DNA of 64,000 nucleotides from CAVQNQ01 sp963714205 (GCA_963714205.1 CAVQNQ010000004.1:806001-870000), one strand, 5' to 3'. Shown: positions 8,577-17,174, numbered from the stretch's first letter. Numbers and translations: made by a program. Notes: generated by a model not told the origin, from the sequence alone.

Positions 8577-9530
8577 TCAGTCGCTCCAGGCGGAGTCGTA
8601 CCAGCGCAGAACGTGGAGAGGCGCTTCGGTTCCCAGGGGCATGAACTTCAACTGTTCGGCCACGGTGCGCCGCAGGTCCGAAAACTTCCCATTGGCCAAG
8701 CGCAGGCGGGCGGTAGCGCGCAGAATCACGATGGAATTGCCGTCCACGCGGAGCGGGATGCCGCCCTGCGTGAAGTCGGCCAACTGCTGCGGAGTCAGCG
8801 GCGCCGCGCGGCGCCTCTCCATCAGAGCCATTACGGCATCGGGGCTCAATCCTACAGCGGCCAGCACGGCCGGAGGCGCCATGTTGGCATCCACGGCGGG
8901 GCCCGAGTCATAGACCGTCAGGCAATCCGCCAGACCGCCGGAGCGGATCAACCGCGGCCCTTCCGTCTGCCCCGCGGCGGGAGTGTAGGTTCCGTAGAAA
9001 ACATCGGGCGTAATGCCTTTCAACAGAAGCAATTCCTCGATCTCTTGAAAGGACGCGTGAGGTCTCGCAAAAGACGAACCCGGCGTGAGATTGTCCAACA
9101 GGGTCGGCGCGCCCGGGTCCGGCCGGCGGGACTGGTCGATCTCCATGGCCAGGGCGGTCGCGCGCTGCGGGTCGATTCCCAGCGCCGCCATGAGGCGGAC
9201 CAACTGCTCGACGGGCGCGCGGTTGACGTTCAGCTTGGCTGCGTCGGGGATGATCTCGACGTCTGCATCGCCGCTGGGAAACGTGTAATGCACCACGCGC
9301 GCTCCCACCGGGATCAGTCGCGGTCCCGGAGTGGTCGCGCTCCACAGCAGCTCCACCGCCACGCGGTCGATGGCCCCCGCGGCAAGGTAGTAGGCACGCA
9401 GGCCGTCCAGTGCCGTCGAGGTGCGCTCGGTCTCGCCCCGCACGGTGGTGGAAAGCGCAAAGGCGATGGCCGCCAGCGCCGCCGAAAGCCACAATACCGC
9501 CAGCAGCGCGCTGCCCCTAGTCGTCCGCAT
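8577..9530 (-). CDS. gspK: Type II secretion minor pseudopilin GspK
   Basis: GspK is the large minor pseudopilin that caps the pseudopilus tip. The 317-residue product has a short basic start, a single hydrophobic helix (SALLAVLWLSAALAAIAFAL) as in GspK, and a long globular part with helix-hairpin-helix-like segments (KLNVNRAPVEQLVRLM, DANMAPPAVLAAVG) that are typical of this subunit. The start is the ATG at 9530, overlapping the gspJ stop by 14 bases; the open frame extends further upstream but that part is only a shadow of gspJ. GspK lacks the usual Glu at +5, which is normal for this subunit. Confidence 0.88.
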   Translation of the reverse strand: MRTTRGSALLAVLWLSAALAAIAFALSTTVRGETERTSTALDGLRAYYLAAGAIDRVAVELLWSATTPGPRLIPVGARVVHYTFPSGDADVEIIPDAAKLNVNRAPVEQLVRLMAALGIDPQRATALAMEIDQSRRPDPGAPTLLDNLTPGSSFARPHASFQEIEELLLLKGITPDVFYGTYTPAAGQTEGPRLIRSGGLADCLTVYDSGPAVDANMAPPAVLAAVGLSPDAVMALMERRRAAPLTPQQLADFTQGGIPLRVDGNSIVILRATARLRLANGKFSDLRRTVAEQLKFMPLGTEAPLHVLRWYDSAWSD

Positions 9531-10254
9531 AATCGATCTCGGAGGAGCGGTACAGGCGCACCGGGGCCACAATCGTAATCGGCTGCACGCGGGACGGGTC
9601 CGGCTCCAGCGGCGCCATTTCCACGCGCACGCCCGCCGGCCAGGTCGCCAGGCCCCATTTGGGGCGCCACGTGGCCGGCAGATTGGCCAAACGGCGGGTG
9701 TGATACGCGAAACGGCAATATGCCAACTGGTCGGCCAGCACGAAAGATTTCGGACTCGCCTCGACGGGCGCGAAATTGGCGGAGGGTTGGCCGGTGATCC
9801 CATCCACCCCCATGCCCAGACACAACCGCCCGGCGCTGGCCGGTCCCCAGTAGGGAATCTCGTTGACCACCAGGCGGACGCCGCTCGATTCGCCCGGGAT
9901 CACGAAAATTTCGATAATCTGCGGCTGCCCGCGCCAGCCCTGTTCGAGAGAGAACGTCGATACGAGCCGCATAACTGCCGGCTCGCCCTCGAAGAAGCCG
10001 ATGCGGGATCCCCCGGACGCGATGCCGCAGGTCGTCCGGATGGGCATCATGCCTTCGAGTTCCGCTTCCAGAATCCGCTGCGCCCCCGCCACACGCCGGT
10101 TGGCCATCAGCTTGGTGTTTGTCTTGGCCAGCGCCGAGAGGCCCACCCGCATGGCGATCGCCATGCCCACCGAAAGCAGGCTTAGCAGCGTCATGGCCAG
10201 CAGGACTTCCAGGAGCGTAACGCCGGCGCGGCGCGGGCGGCGTGATGTCCGCAT
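9517..10254 (-). CDS. gspJ: Type II secretion minor pseudopilin GspJ
   Basis: A 245-residue pseudopilin with a basic leader and the prepilin cleavage site AG/VTLLEVLLAM, including Glu at position +5, followed by a 20-residue hydrophobic helix. The size, and a place between gspI and gspK, match GspJ, which joins I and K at the tip of the pseudopilus. The ATG at 10254 lies two bases after the gspI stop. No prepilin peptidase gene is present in the window, so processing must rely on one encoded elsewhere. Confidence 0.88.
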   Translation of the reverse strand: MRTSRRPRRAGVTLLEVLLAMTLLSLLSVGMAIAMRVGLSALAKTNTKLMANRRVAGAQRILEAELEGMMPIRTTCGIASGGSRIGFFEGEPAVMRLVSTFSLEQGWRGQPQIIEIFVIPGESSGVRLVVNEIPYWGPASAGRLCLGMGVDGITGQPSANFAPVEASPKSFVLADQLAYCRFAYHTRRLANLPATWRPKWGLATWPAGVRVEMAPLEPDPSRVQPITIVAPVRLYRSSEIDYADD

Positions 10255-10256
10255 GG

Positions 10257-10688
10257 CTACGGCACTCCCGCGGCTATGTCCTGGGGAGACAGCAGCCGCT
10301 TGCGGTAGGAATCCAGGGTGAAAGCACGGCGCGTTTGCCCGGACATCCACCAGACCTCCAGCTCAATGCGGTCGAGAGCGAGTTGGCCGGCGGCGGGAGA
10401 AGGCAGAGCTTCGGACCGGCTCACCCGCGCCTGCCAGCCGGCTTCGGCGCCGCCGGTGTCCGCCGGATCGAATTTACCCGCCATAACGGAGTTGAGCGGC
10501 AGGGGGTCTTCCACCAGCAGCTCGTTCATGCGCAGGCGCGCCAGTTGCACCAGGCGGTCGTAATCGCGCAGCCGGGAAGCCACGCGCGTGGCGCCCGAAA
10601 TGCCGGAGAGCAGGGTCACCACAGCCACCGCCATGATGGTGGTGGCCACGATCATCTCGAGCAGCGTGAATCCGTGCCTGGCCCTCAC
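10257..10688 (-). CDS. gspI: Type II secretion minor pseudopilin GspI
   Basis: A 143-residue minor pseudopilin with the short leader MRARHG, cleavage site HG/FTLLEMIVA with Glu at +5, and a hydrophobic N-terminal helix. The C-terminal domain has the small alpha/beta character of GspI (LARLRMNELL, RIELEVWW). It begins with GTG overlapping the gspH stop as GTGA. GspI is thought to nucleate the tip complex together with J and K. Confidence 0.86.
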   Translation of the reverse strand: MRARHGFTLLEMIVATTIMAVAVVTLLSGISGATRVASRLRDYDRLVQLARLRMNELLVEDPLPLNSVMAGKFDPADTGGAEAGWQARVSRSEALPSPAAGQLALDRIELEVWWMSGQTRRAFTLDSYRKRLLSPQDIAAGVP

Positions 10689-11209
10689 TCTTGATTGACG
10701 CTTTCCACGCGCGGAAAGCCGGTCATGGGGTCCAATCTCACCACCCGATGGGCTCCGTGACGATTGCCGAGCTGAATTCCGATCCCCGGCACCGTGGCGC
10801 CGGGCATGAGGACGAGCCGGCGCTCCTCGTCGGGCGTATCCTCCTGCTGGGCCGGCAGCACCGCTTCGATGGCGATGCCATCCGGCATGTGCAGCTCGCG
10901 CGCCGGACCGGGATCGATCGAGTAGAGCGCGAGCAGGTTCTCCTTGCGGGAGATGACCACCTCGACGGCCTGTTCCCTCCGCTCCGCGCGATTGACGGCG
11001 GCATTCAGGAAAGCCGCCGTGGCGTCGGTGGCGGATGCCAGCCGGACGCTATCGATCCCCGCCGCGACCGAGGGTATCGAGACGCCCACCACCAACCCGA
11101 TGATAGCCATCACCACCAGCAGCTCGATCAGGGTGACGCCGGCGCCTCCGCGCCTCCGCGTTGAGCTTATCTTCGGCCCGTTAGTTCTTCCAGCTGACGA
11201 TATCGCCAT
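10685..11209 (-). CDS. gspH: Type II secretion minor pseudopilin GspH
   Basis: A pseudopilin of about 174 residues with the cleavage site AG/VTLIELLVVMAIIGL. The leader is unusually long (about 24 residues) if the ATG at 11209 is used. That start lies inside the gspG 3' end, 29 bases upstream of the gspG stop, and no ATG, GTG or TTG lies nearer to the cleavage site in this frame. The C-terminal part has the beta-rich pattern of GspH/FimT. Order between gspG and gspI supports the assignment. Confidence 0.83.
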   Translation of the reverse strand: MAISSAGRTNGPKISSTRRRGGAGVTLIELLVVMAIIGLVVGVSIPSVAAGIDSVRLASATDATAAFLNAAVNRAERREQAVEVVISRKENLLALYSIDPGPARELHMPDGIAIEAVLPAQQEDTPDEERRLVLMPGATVPGIGIQLGNRHGAHRVVRLDPMTGFPRVESVNQE

Positions 11210-11618
11210 TGACTCCGTCGCCGCCGGGCTGGCCGTCGGCGCCCAGGCAGATAATCTCCGGCTCATCGCCGTGCTCGCCCGGATACTTGTAAAGATAGTC
11301 GTGGCCCCAGGGATCCTTGGGGATGTCCTTGGGCATGTACGGCCCGTTCCATTGGGTCACGTCTGCGGGCCGCGTGCGCAGCGCCTCCAGGCCCTGCTCG
11401 GTGGTCGGAAATGTGCCGGTATCGAGCTTGTACGTGCCCAGGGCCGTCATGAAGTTCTCGATCTGGCTGCGCGCCGCCACGATGCGGCCGGTATCGGCCT
11501 TCTTGAACAGGCTGGGACCCACCAGGGCCACGAACAGCCCGATGATCGTGACCACCACGAGCATCTCGATCAGGGTGACACCCGCCTGCCCGCTTCTTCG
11601 GCTTCTTCGTTCTCTCAT
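11181..11618 (-). CDS. gspG: Type II secretion major pseudopilin GspG
   Basis: GspG is the main subunit of the pseudopilus that pushes cargo through the secretin. The 145-residue protein has the usual length, a short basic leader, the cleavage site AG/VTLIEMLVVVTIIGL, and the strongly conserved GspG body: TGTFPTTEQGLEALRT, the WNGPYMP and DPWGHDYLYKYPG stretches, and the C-terminal calcium-site region (LGADGQPGGDGVNGDI). These motifs make it the clearest marker of a true type II system here rather than a type IV pilus. Confidence 0.96.
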   Translation of the reverse strand: MRERRSRRSGQAGVTLIEMLVVVTIIGLFVALVGPSLFKKADTGRIVAARSQIENFMTALGTYKLDTGTFPTTEQGLEALRTRPADVTQWNGPYMPKDIPKDPWGHDYLYKYPGEHGDEPEIICLGADGQPGGDGVNGDIVSWKN

Positions 11619-11620
11619 TG

Positions 11621-12832
11621 CTACACCGCCACGTCGTTTATGCTCGTAATCGCAATCAACATGCTCAGAATCAGCGCCCCCACCAATACACCCATCACCA
11701 GGATCACGATGGGTTCGAAAATCGCCGTGAAACGCTTGATGGAGGCCCGCGTATCATTTTCGTAAATATCGGCCATGCGGGCAAACATCTGGTCCAGCCG
11801 GCCGGTCTCCTCGCCCACGGTAAGCAGGTGGGCCGCCAGCGGAGGAAAGACGGCAGCCTTGCGCAGCGGCGCGGCGATGCCCTCGCCGCGCTTGACCCCC
11901 TGCGCCACGCCCTCCAGCGCACCGGCTATCACCCGATTGTTTAGCGTGGCTGCCGCGATGGCAATCGATTGAACCAGCGGCACCGTGTTGGCCACCAGTG
12001 TGGCCATGGCCTGCGCGAAGCGCGCGGTCTCCGCCTTGAGCAGGGCGTCTCCTAGCAGCGGCAGCTTCAGCCGCGCGCCGTCCCACCACAAGCGGCCCTT
12101 CACGGTGGCGGTATAGACACGCCACAATATGGCGAACCCCACCAGCGCCGAAATTCCAAACCACCAGTAGGTCCGCACGATGGTGCTGGCCTCGAGCATG
12201 ATCTGCGTCGGCACGGGGATCTTCATGGTCGTGCCTTCGAAGATCGAGGCGAAGCGCGGCACCACGAAGTTGAGCAAAATCAGGATCGAGGTCAGGCCCA
12301 CGCCGGCCAGCAGGGCCGGGTAGATCATCGAGGAGACGATGTAGTTGCGCAGATCATCGCGCGAGCGCTCGAACTCGGCCAGGCGTTCGAAGATAACGGC
12401 CAGGGACCCGGAGGCCTCGCCGGCCCGCACCATGCTCACGTACAGATCCGAAAAATAGTCCGGATGGGTAGCCAGGCTGTCGGCCAGCGTGCGGCCGCTC
12501 TTCAACACGCGCAGCACGTCCAGCACGATGAAGCGGAAGCTGGGGCGCTCGGTCAATTCGCCCGTGATCGCCAGAGCGCGATCCAGCGGCACGCTGGAAT
12601 TGAGCAGCGTGGAAAGCTCCTGGGTGAAGAAGAGCACGTCGCGCCGTCGGCCGCGGCGGAAGGTGGGCAGCTTGAGTTCGAAGACCGCGTTCTTGGGCGC
12701 GACCCCCACGTAGATGGGCGTGAGACCCTGTTTGCGAAGCTCGCGCGCGACCGCCTTGTCGCTGCCGCCCGTCAAGCTGCCCGCGCGGATCTTACCGTCC
12801 GAGGCGACCGCGCGAAAGAAGAAGGTGGTCAT
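11621..12832 (-). CDS. gspF: Type II secretion inner-membrane platform protein GspF
   Basis: GspF is the polytopic core of the assembly platform. The 403-residue product shows the duplicated T2SSF domains: the first with FTQELSTLLNSSVPLDRAL, the second with FAQAMATLVANTVPLVQSI, each followed by a conserved GEETGRL or GEASGSL turn. Three membrane helices are visible at about residues 168-190, 220-240 and 375-395. It begins 13 bases after gspE and is followed two bases later by gspG. Confidence 0.94.
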   Translation of the reverse strand: MTTFFFRAVASDGKIRAGSLTGGSDKAVARELRKQGLTPIYVGVAPKNAVFELKLPTFRRGRRRDVLFFTQELSTLLNSSVPLDRALAITGELTERPSFRFIVLDVLRVLKSGRTLADSLATHPDYFSDLYVSMVRAGEASGSLAVIFERLAEFERSRDDLRNYIVSSMIYPALLAGVGLTSILILLNFVVPRFASIFEGTTMKIPVPTQIMLEASTIVRTYWWFGISALVGFAILWRVYTATVKGRLWWDGARLKLPLLGDALLKAETARFAQAMATLVANTVPLVQSIAIAAATLNNRVIAGALEGVAQGVKRGEGIAAPLRKAAVFPPLAAHLLTVGEETGRLDQMFARMADIYENDTRASIKRFTAIFEPIVILVMGVLVGALILSMLIAITSINDVAV

Positions 12833-12845
12833 GACTCCCCGGCCC

Positions 12846-14546
12846 TCAGAATTCCTGGGTCACGCGCATCACTTCCCGGACGGTGGTCACGCCCTGCCGC
12901 ACCTTCATCCAGCCGTCCTCGCGGAGGTTCCGCATGCCATGCCGGCGCGCGGCGTCGGTGAGAGCCGAGGCGTCCGCGTTCCGCATAATCAGCCCGCGGA
13001 TCTCGTCGTCCAGATCCATCAGCTCGAAGATGCCCACGCGCGAGCTGTAGCCCGTTCCACGGCAGCCTTCGCATCCCGCCCCACGAAAGGTTTCGATATC
13101 TTCCCCGTCCGGCGCCAGCACCATCCCATCCGGCTCCCGGCAATTTGTGCAGATCAGGCGCACCAGGCGCTGCGCCAGCACGGCCACCAGCGAAGAGGTG
13201 ATCAGGTAATTCTCCACACCCATGTCGGTGAGGCGCGTGATGGCGCTGGGCGCATCGTTGGTGTGGAGCGTCGAAAAGACCAGGTGGCCGGTGAGCGCGG
13301 CCCGTATGGCGATATCGGCGGTCTCGCGGTCGCGGATTTCGCCCACCATGATGACGTCGGGATCCTGGCGCACGATGTGGCGCAGCCCGGAGGCGAACGT
13401 CAGCCCGATCTGCGGATTCACGTGGATCTGGTTGATGCCGTCCATCTGGTATTCCACCGGGTCTTCGATGGTGATGATCTTCTTGTCCGGCAGGTTGATG
13501 CGCTTGAGCGCCGAGTAGAGCGTGGTGGATTTGCCGCTGCCGGTAGGCCCGGTCACCAGGAAGATGCCGTGCGGCAGGCTCGTGAAATGCTCCATGCGGG
13601 CCAGCATGCGGTCGTCGAAGCCCAGGCGGCGGAGGTCGTAGAAATCGCCGGCCGAGCGGTCGAGCAGGCGCATGACCACGCTTTCGCCGAAAAGAGTGGG
13701 CAGCGTCGAGACGCGCAGATCCACCTCGCGGCCCAGAATCTTGATCTTGATGCGGCCATCCTGCGGCAGGCGGCGTTCGGCGATGTTCAGCTTGGCCATC
13801 AGCTTCAGACGCGAGATGATGGCGGCCTTCAGCTCGCGCGGCGGCGCTTCCTGGTTGAAGAGCACGCCATCCACGCGGTAGCGGACGCGGAACTCCTTCT
13901 CGAAAGGCTCGATATGGATGTCGCTGGCGCGCTTTTCGACGGCCTCGGCGATCATGGCGTTAACCAGGCGGATGACGGGCGCCTCGCTGGCCATGTCGCG
14001 CAGGTGCTCGAGATCGGCAGTGGCCTCTTCGCTGTCGCCCTCGCCCCCGGAGATCCGGTGCTCGCCCTCGCCGTAATGCTTCTCCAGCGCATCGAGGATA
14101 TCCGCTTCGGAAGCCAGCGCGGTGCGGACATCCAATCCGGAAAACGAGCGCACCGCCGCGATGGTCTCGAAATCCAGCGGGTCGGCCATCGCCAGCGTCA
14201 GGGTGGAACCGGCCAGAACCAGCGGATAGATGCGGTTCTGACGCAGAAAGCGCTGCGAGAGGCCATCGATCTCGGCGGCTGCGGGCGGCGCTTGATCCAC
14301 CGTTACAATCGGAATGCCGAGCTGGTCGGAAAGCGCCGCCAGCATGTCGCGCTGGGCGATCAGGCCCATATCGACCAGGATCTTGCCGAGCTTTTCGCCA
14401 CGCTCCCTTTGCAGTTCCAGAGCGCGCTCCAGATCTTCCGCCTCGATCTTGCGGCGCTCGATCAGGATCTCGCCGAGCCGCATCGAGCGCGGGCCGGGAG
14501 GCGTGAAATCGGCTGACGCAGCGGAATCGGGCACAGGGGGGATCAC
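12846..14546 (-). CDS. gspE: Type II secretion ATPase GspE
   Basis: This cytoplasmic hexameric ATPase powers pseudopilus assembly. The chosen start is a GTG that shares one base with the upstream stop, giving 566 residues; the frame is open further upstream but only as a shadow. The N-terminal MshEN-type domain (about 20-150) is followed by the secretion ATPase core: Walker A GPTGSGKST near residue 330, the Asp/His boxes, Walker B IMVGEIRD near 390, and a tetracysteine zinc module (CTNC and CEGC, about 465-497). The zinc module supports GspE or PilB and argues against PilT. Confidence 0.95.
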   Translation of the reverse strand: MIPPVPDSAASADFTPPGPRSMRLGEILIERRKIEAEDLERALELQRERGEKLGKILVDMGLIAQRDMLAALSDQLGIPIVTVDQAPPAAAEIDGLSQRFLRQNRIYPLVLAGSTLTLAMADPLDFETIAAVRSFSGLDVRTALASEADILDALEKHYGEGEHRISGGEGDSEEATADLEHLRDMASEAPVIRLVNAMIAEAVEKRASDIHIEPFEKEFRVRYRVDGVLFNQEAPPRELKAAIISRLKLMAKLNIAERRLPQDGRIKIKILGREVDLRVSTLPTLFGESVVMRLLDRSAGDFYDLRRLGFDDRMLARMEHFTSLPHGIFLVTGPTGSGKSTTLYSALKRINLPDKKIITIEDPVEYQMDGINQIHVNPQIGLTFASGLRHIVRQDPDVIMVGEIRDRETADIAIRAALTGHLVFSTLHTNDAPSAITRLTDMGVENYLITSSLVAVLAQRLVRLICTNCREPDGMVLAPDGEDIETFRGAGCEGCRGTGYSSRVGIFELMDLDDEIRGLIMRNADASALTDAARRHGMRNLREDGWMKVRQGVTTVREVMRVTQEF

Positions 14547-15091
14547 TACTGGTCTTCCGTCGTCTGGATTTGCCCGGCCTGGGCGTCCTGGCGCGTGGCC
14601 TTCATGACGATCTGCGCCGGCAAGCCCGTCCGGTCTTCCCAGGACTGATAGGCCAGCCGCACGGCCACCAGGATGTGGCCCTCGGGCGCCAACGCGGTGA
14701 GCGTATTGGCGGAGGTCGTCATCATCTCGCGCATGGTCTTGCGCAACAATACCAGATTCGCCAGCTTGCGCTGGTGCACCTCTTGGGCCTGCTGCGGCGA
14801 GATGCTCGTCTGGAACGGGTTGATGGTGGGAGCCGCTATCAAGTCCACCTCCGCCGTGAAGACCGCGCCGTAATCGTCGATGCGCAGCGCGCGGGTGAAG
14901 CCGCGCAACTGCAAGCGATCGGGTATACCGGTGATCTGCAGGTTGTCGTCGAAGTTCTTTTCCAGCGCTGACAGGCTGGCACCGGGGGCCGGCGCCTTGA
15001 TGGCGGGCACCACCGGGGCATTGGCGGCCATTCTGATCTGGGCGAAAGCTGGCGCCAGAGCCAGACATAAAATCCACGAACCGCGCTTCAT
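14546..15091 (-). CDS. Exported protein of unknown function between anti-sigma factor and gspE
   Basis: I do not recognise this 181-residue protein. It has a hydrophobic N-terminal segment (MKRGSWILCLALAPAFAQ) that looks like a cleaved signal peptide, a short Ala/Pro linker, and a mixed alpha/beta body with a charged helix around residues 100-130 (QQAQEVHQRKLANLVLLRKTM). There are no cysteines outside the signal region. Its start overlaps the anti-sigma stop as ATGA and its stop overlaps the gspE start by one base, so it is tightly coupled to both. A periplasmic role in secretion, or in sensing for the anti-sigma factor, is a guess from position only. Confidence 0.75.
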   Translation of the reverse strand: MKRGSWILCLALAPAFAQIRMAANAPVVPAIKAPAPGASLSALEKNFDDNLQITGIPDRLQLRGFTRALRIDDYGAVFTAEVDLIAAPTINPFQTSISPQQAQEVHQRKLANLVLLRKTMREMMTTSANTLTALAPEGHILVAVRLAYQSWEDRTGLPAQIVMKATRQDAQAGQIQTTEDQ

Positions 15092-15687
15092 CTCGCGTCT
15101 CCCTCCTGCGGCCGGAGCGCGCCGTAATTCGCCGCCAGCACGCGCTCGTTGCGCCGGTAGTAATCCACTTCTTGCGCGGCGGCCAGTCGCAGAGCTTCCA
15201 GTTGGCGGCGGTCGCGATCCTCGATCCGCTTCACCAGTTCTTCAGCCTTGCGGGTCTGGCGCGCCTCGCTGGCGGCAATGGCTGCCTGAATGCGCCGGTC
15301 GATTTCATCGCTGCCCATGCCGGAATCGCGAACCACGGCCACCGTTCCGGCAACCGGTGCGGGAGCCGGCCGCGTCAGAGCGGAAACCAGAATCGCGATG
15401 GAAAGCAGCGCAGCGGAGGCGAAACCCAGCCGCGGGCCCGATCCCCAGAAGCCGGCCCACACGCGCCGCCATGGGGCAGCTTCGAAAACCGGATCGGAAA
15501 CGAACGCGATGCGCCGCGGCATCTCTTCCTCGCCGAGCGACATCAAGGCCGTTTGGGTGAGGCGCAGCCGGTCCAATTCCTCCCGGCAGGCCGGACAATT
15601 TTGCACGTGCTCCTCCACCTCGACCCGGCGCGGGCCGGCGAGTTCGTGGAGCAGGTAATCCTTCAAATCGAATGGCGAGCAACTCAT
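15088..15687 (-). CDS. Zinc-finger anti-sigma factor, membrane anchored
   Basis: The 199-residue protein begins with a zinc-binding anti-sigma domain: MSCSPFDLKDYLLHEL followed by the HVQNCPAC motif (His-x3-Cys-x2-Cys) near residues 28-35. A single membrane helix lies at about 90-110 (FASAALLSIAILVSALT), and a periplasmic charged helical region follows. This is the usual design of an anti-sigma factor that holds its ECF partner at the membrane. Its ATG overlaps the sigma-factor stop as ATGA, which pairs the two proteins. The signal it senses is unknown. Confidence 0.9.
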   Translation of the reverse strand: MSCSPFDLKDYLLHELAGPRRVEVEEHVQNCPACREELDRLRLTQTALMSLGEEEMPRRIAFVSDPVFEAAPWRRVWAGFWGSGPRLGFASAALLSIAILVSALTRPAPAPVAGTVAVVRDSGMGSDEIDRRIQAAIAASEARQTRKAEELVKRIEDRDRRQLEALRLAAAQEVDYYRRNERVLAANYGALRPQEGDAR

Positions 15688-16250
15688 GACACACCTCGTG
15701 TCCGTATGGGAGCCAGCTCCGCCTTGAGCAGATCGAAGGCGGAATACAGACGGGACTTGACGGTGGACACCGGGCAGGACAGGATTTCGGCCATTTCTTC
15801 GAACTTGAAGCCCTGGTAAATCTTGAGAACCACGGCCTCGCGCTGATCCGGGGAGAGGCGCTCGAGGGCCCCCGCCACGGCCAGGCTCAGCTCGAGCGGA
15901 AAAACCGAGCTGCCGCCGAACGCGATCCCAGCCTCCACGCTCTCCGGCTCGAGCTCGTCCACGTCCGTCTCGGGCCTGCGCTTGCGGAACATCGAGTAGG
16001 CCTCGTTGTGGGCGATGCGGTAGAGCCACGGGGCAAAACGCCCCGGATCGTCGAGTTTGCGGAGGTTTTGGTACGCTTTCAAAAACACGTCCTGGGTCAA
16101 ATCCAGAGCGTCTTCGCGGTTGCCGGTGATGCGGAGAAGGTAATTATAGACGCGCTTCTCCCACCGGGATACCAGGAGGTTATAGGCCTCCACGGCGCCC
16201 CGGGCAGCCTGCTGAATCAGGTCGGCATCTTCGACCGCCCGGAAGATCAA
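15684..16250 (-). CDS. ECF-type RNA polymerase sigma factor
   Basis: A group 4 sigma factor of about 188 residues. Region 2 is visible as WEKRVYNYLLRITGN then ALDLTQDVFLKAYQNL, and region 4 as LSPDQREAVVLKIYQGF and SCPVSTVKSRLYSAF, the promoter-recognition helix-turn-helix. I chose the TTG at 16250 because AGGAG stands seven bases upstream; an ATG-initiated longer version (16340) would add about 30 Arg-rich residues with no family match. It is the first gene of the minus-strand run that leads into the secretion genes, so it may control them. Confidence 0.88.
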   Translation of the reverse strand: MIFRAVEDADLIQQAARGAVEAYNLLVSRWEKRVYNYLLRITGNREDALDLTQDVFLKAYQNLRKLDDPGRFAPWLYRIAHNEAYSMFRKRRPETDVDELEPESVEAGIAFGGSSVFPLELSLAVAGALERLSPDQREAVVLKIYQGFKFEEMAEILSCPVSTVKSRLYSAFDLLKAELAPIRTRGVS

Positions 16251-16412
16251 ACTCTGGCTCCTGGTTACAAGACGCGCACGGCGCGCAAAAAGTCGGGGCC
16301 GCACACGGGCGTCCCCCGCGGGCGTCCTCCGGACCCACATATTCAGTCTAGCGGGATTTGTTTCGCGGGAATCGCTGAGATTTCCGGAGCGGACCCGGCA
16401 CTACCCATAGAA

Positions 16413-17174
16413 ATGCGGCGGGCGTGGACGGCAGCGGTGGCGATGTGCGCGTTCGCAGCGGCGCAATCCGGGCCGGCCTACCCGGTGGCGGGCATCGTCA
16501 GCGCGGCGAACTATCAAGGGGGCCCTTTTGCGCCCAACGACGTGCTCGCCATTTTCGGCACGAACCTGTCGTGGTCGGAACAGGCCCTCGGAGCCGGCGA
16601 TATCCTCTCCGGCTCGCTTCCCTGGCAACTTGGTAATGGCGAGGTGCTCGTAGACAATTGGCCGGCCCCGCTCTACTACGTCTCCCCAAGCCAGATCAAC
16701 TTCATGGTGCCGAGTAACCTGGGGCCCGGCGACGTCACCATCCAGGTGGTGCGTGAGGGCGTTATCGGCCCCCCCGTCACGGTTACCCTGGTGGATGCCG
16801 CGCCGGAACTGTTCGAGCTGAATGGCTACGCCATCGCCACTCATCTGGATTATTCCCTCATTACTACCGACAACCCCGCGCATGGCGGCGAAATTGTGGT
16901 CTTATACGGAGCCGGGTTTGGCCAGACCGTGCCAAACGTGGGGGTAGGGGAAATCCCTGATGCCGCCGCGCGCGTGGTTGGGGATGTCTCGGTCCTGCTC
17001 AATGGAACGGCGGTAGATTCCGGGGAAATTCTGTATGCCGGGGTGACGCCAGGTTGCGCGGGGCTTTACCAGATCAATCTGACCCTGCCGGATGCGCCGG
17101 GGAGCGATCCGGAAATCCGCGTCGCCATGGGGGCGCAGACCAGCCGGGCGGGCCTGCTGCTGGCGGTGCAATGA
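16413..17174 (+). CDS. Secreted single-domain TIGR03437-type protein
   Basis: The start chosen is the ATG at 16413, which gives a signal peptide (MRRAWTAAVAMCAFAAAQSG) and 253 residues; an open frame further upstream is a shadow of the sigma-factor gene. The mature part opens with VAGIVSAANYQGGPFAPNDVLAIFGTNLS and continues through YYVSPSQINFMVP and VVLYGAGFGQT, which are signatures of the Solibacter-type C-terminal domain TIGR03437. That domain normally sits at the end of very large exported proteins; here it is nearly the whole protein. Its function is not known. It is divergent from the sigma-factor operon, sharing a 160-bp intergenic region with it. Confidence 0.82.
   Translation: MRRAWTAAVAMCAFAAAQSGPAYPVAGIVSAANYQGGPFAPNDVLAIFGTNLSWSEQALGAGDILSGSLPWQLGNGEVLVDNWPAPLYYVSPSQINFMVPSNLGPGDVTIQVVREGVIGPPVTVTLVDAAPELFELNGYAIATHLDYSLITTDNPAHGGEIVVLYGAGFGQTVPNVGVGEIPDAAARVVGDVSVLLNGTAVDSGEILYAGVTPGCAGLYQINLTLPDAPGSDPEIRVAMGAQTSRAGLLLAVQ

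Noticed and set aside
15684..16340. Longer ATG-initiated form of the ECF sigma factor
   Set aside because: The added residues are Arg-rich and unlike region 2, while the TTG at 16250 has a proper Shine-Dalgarno site.
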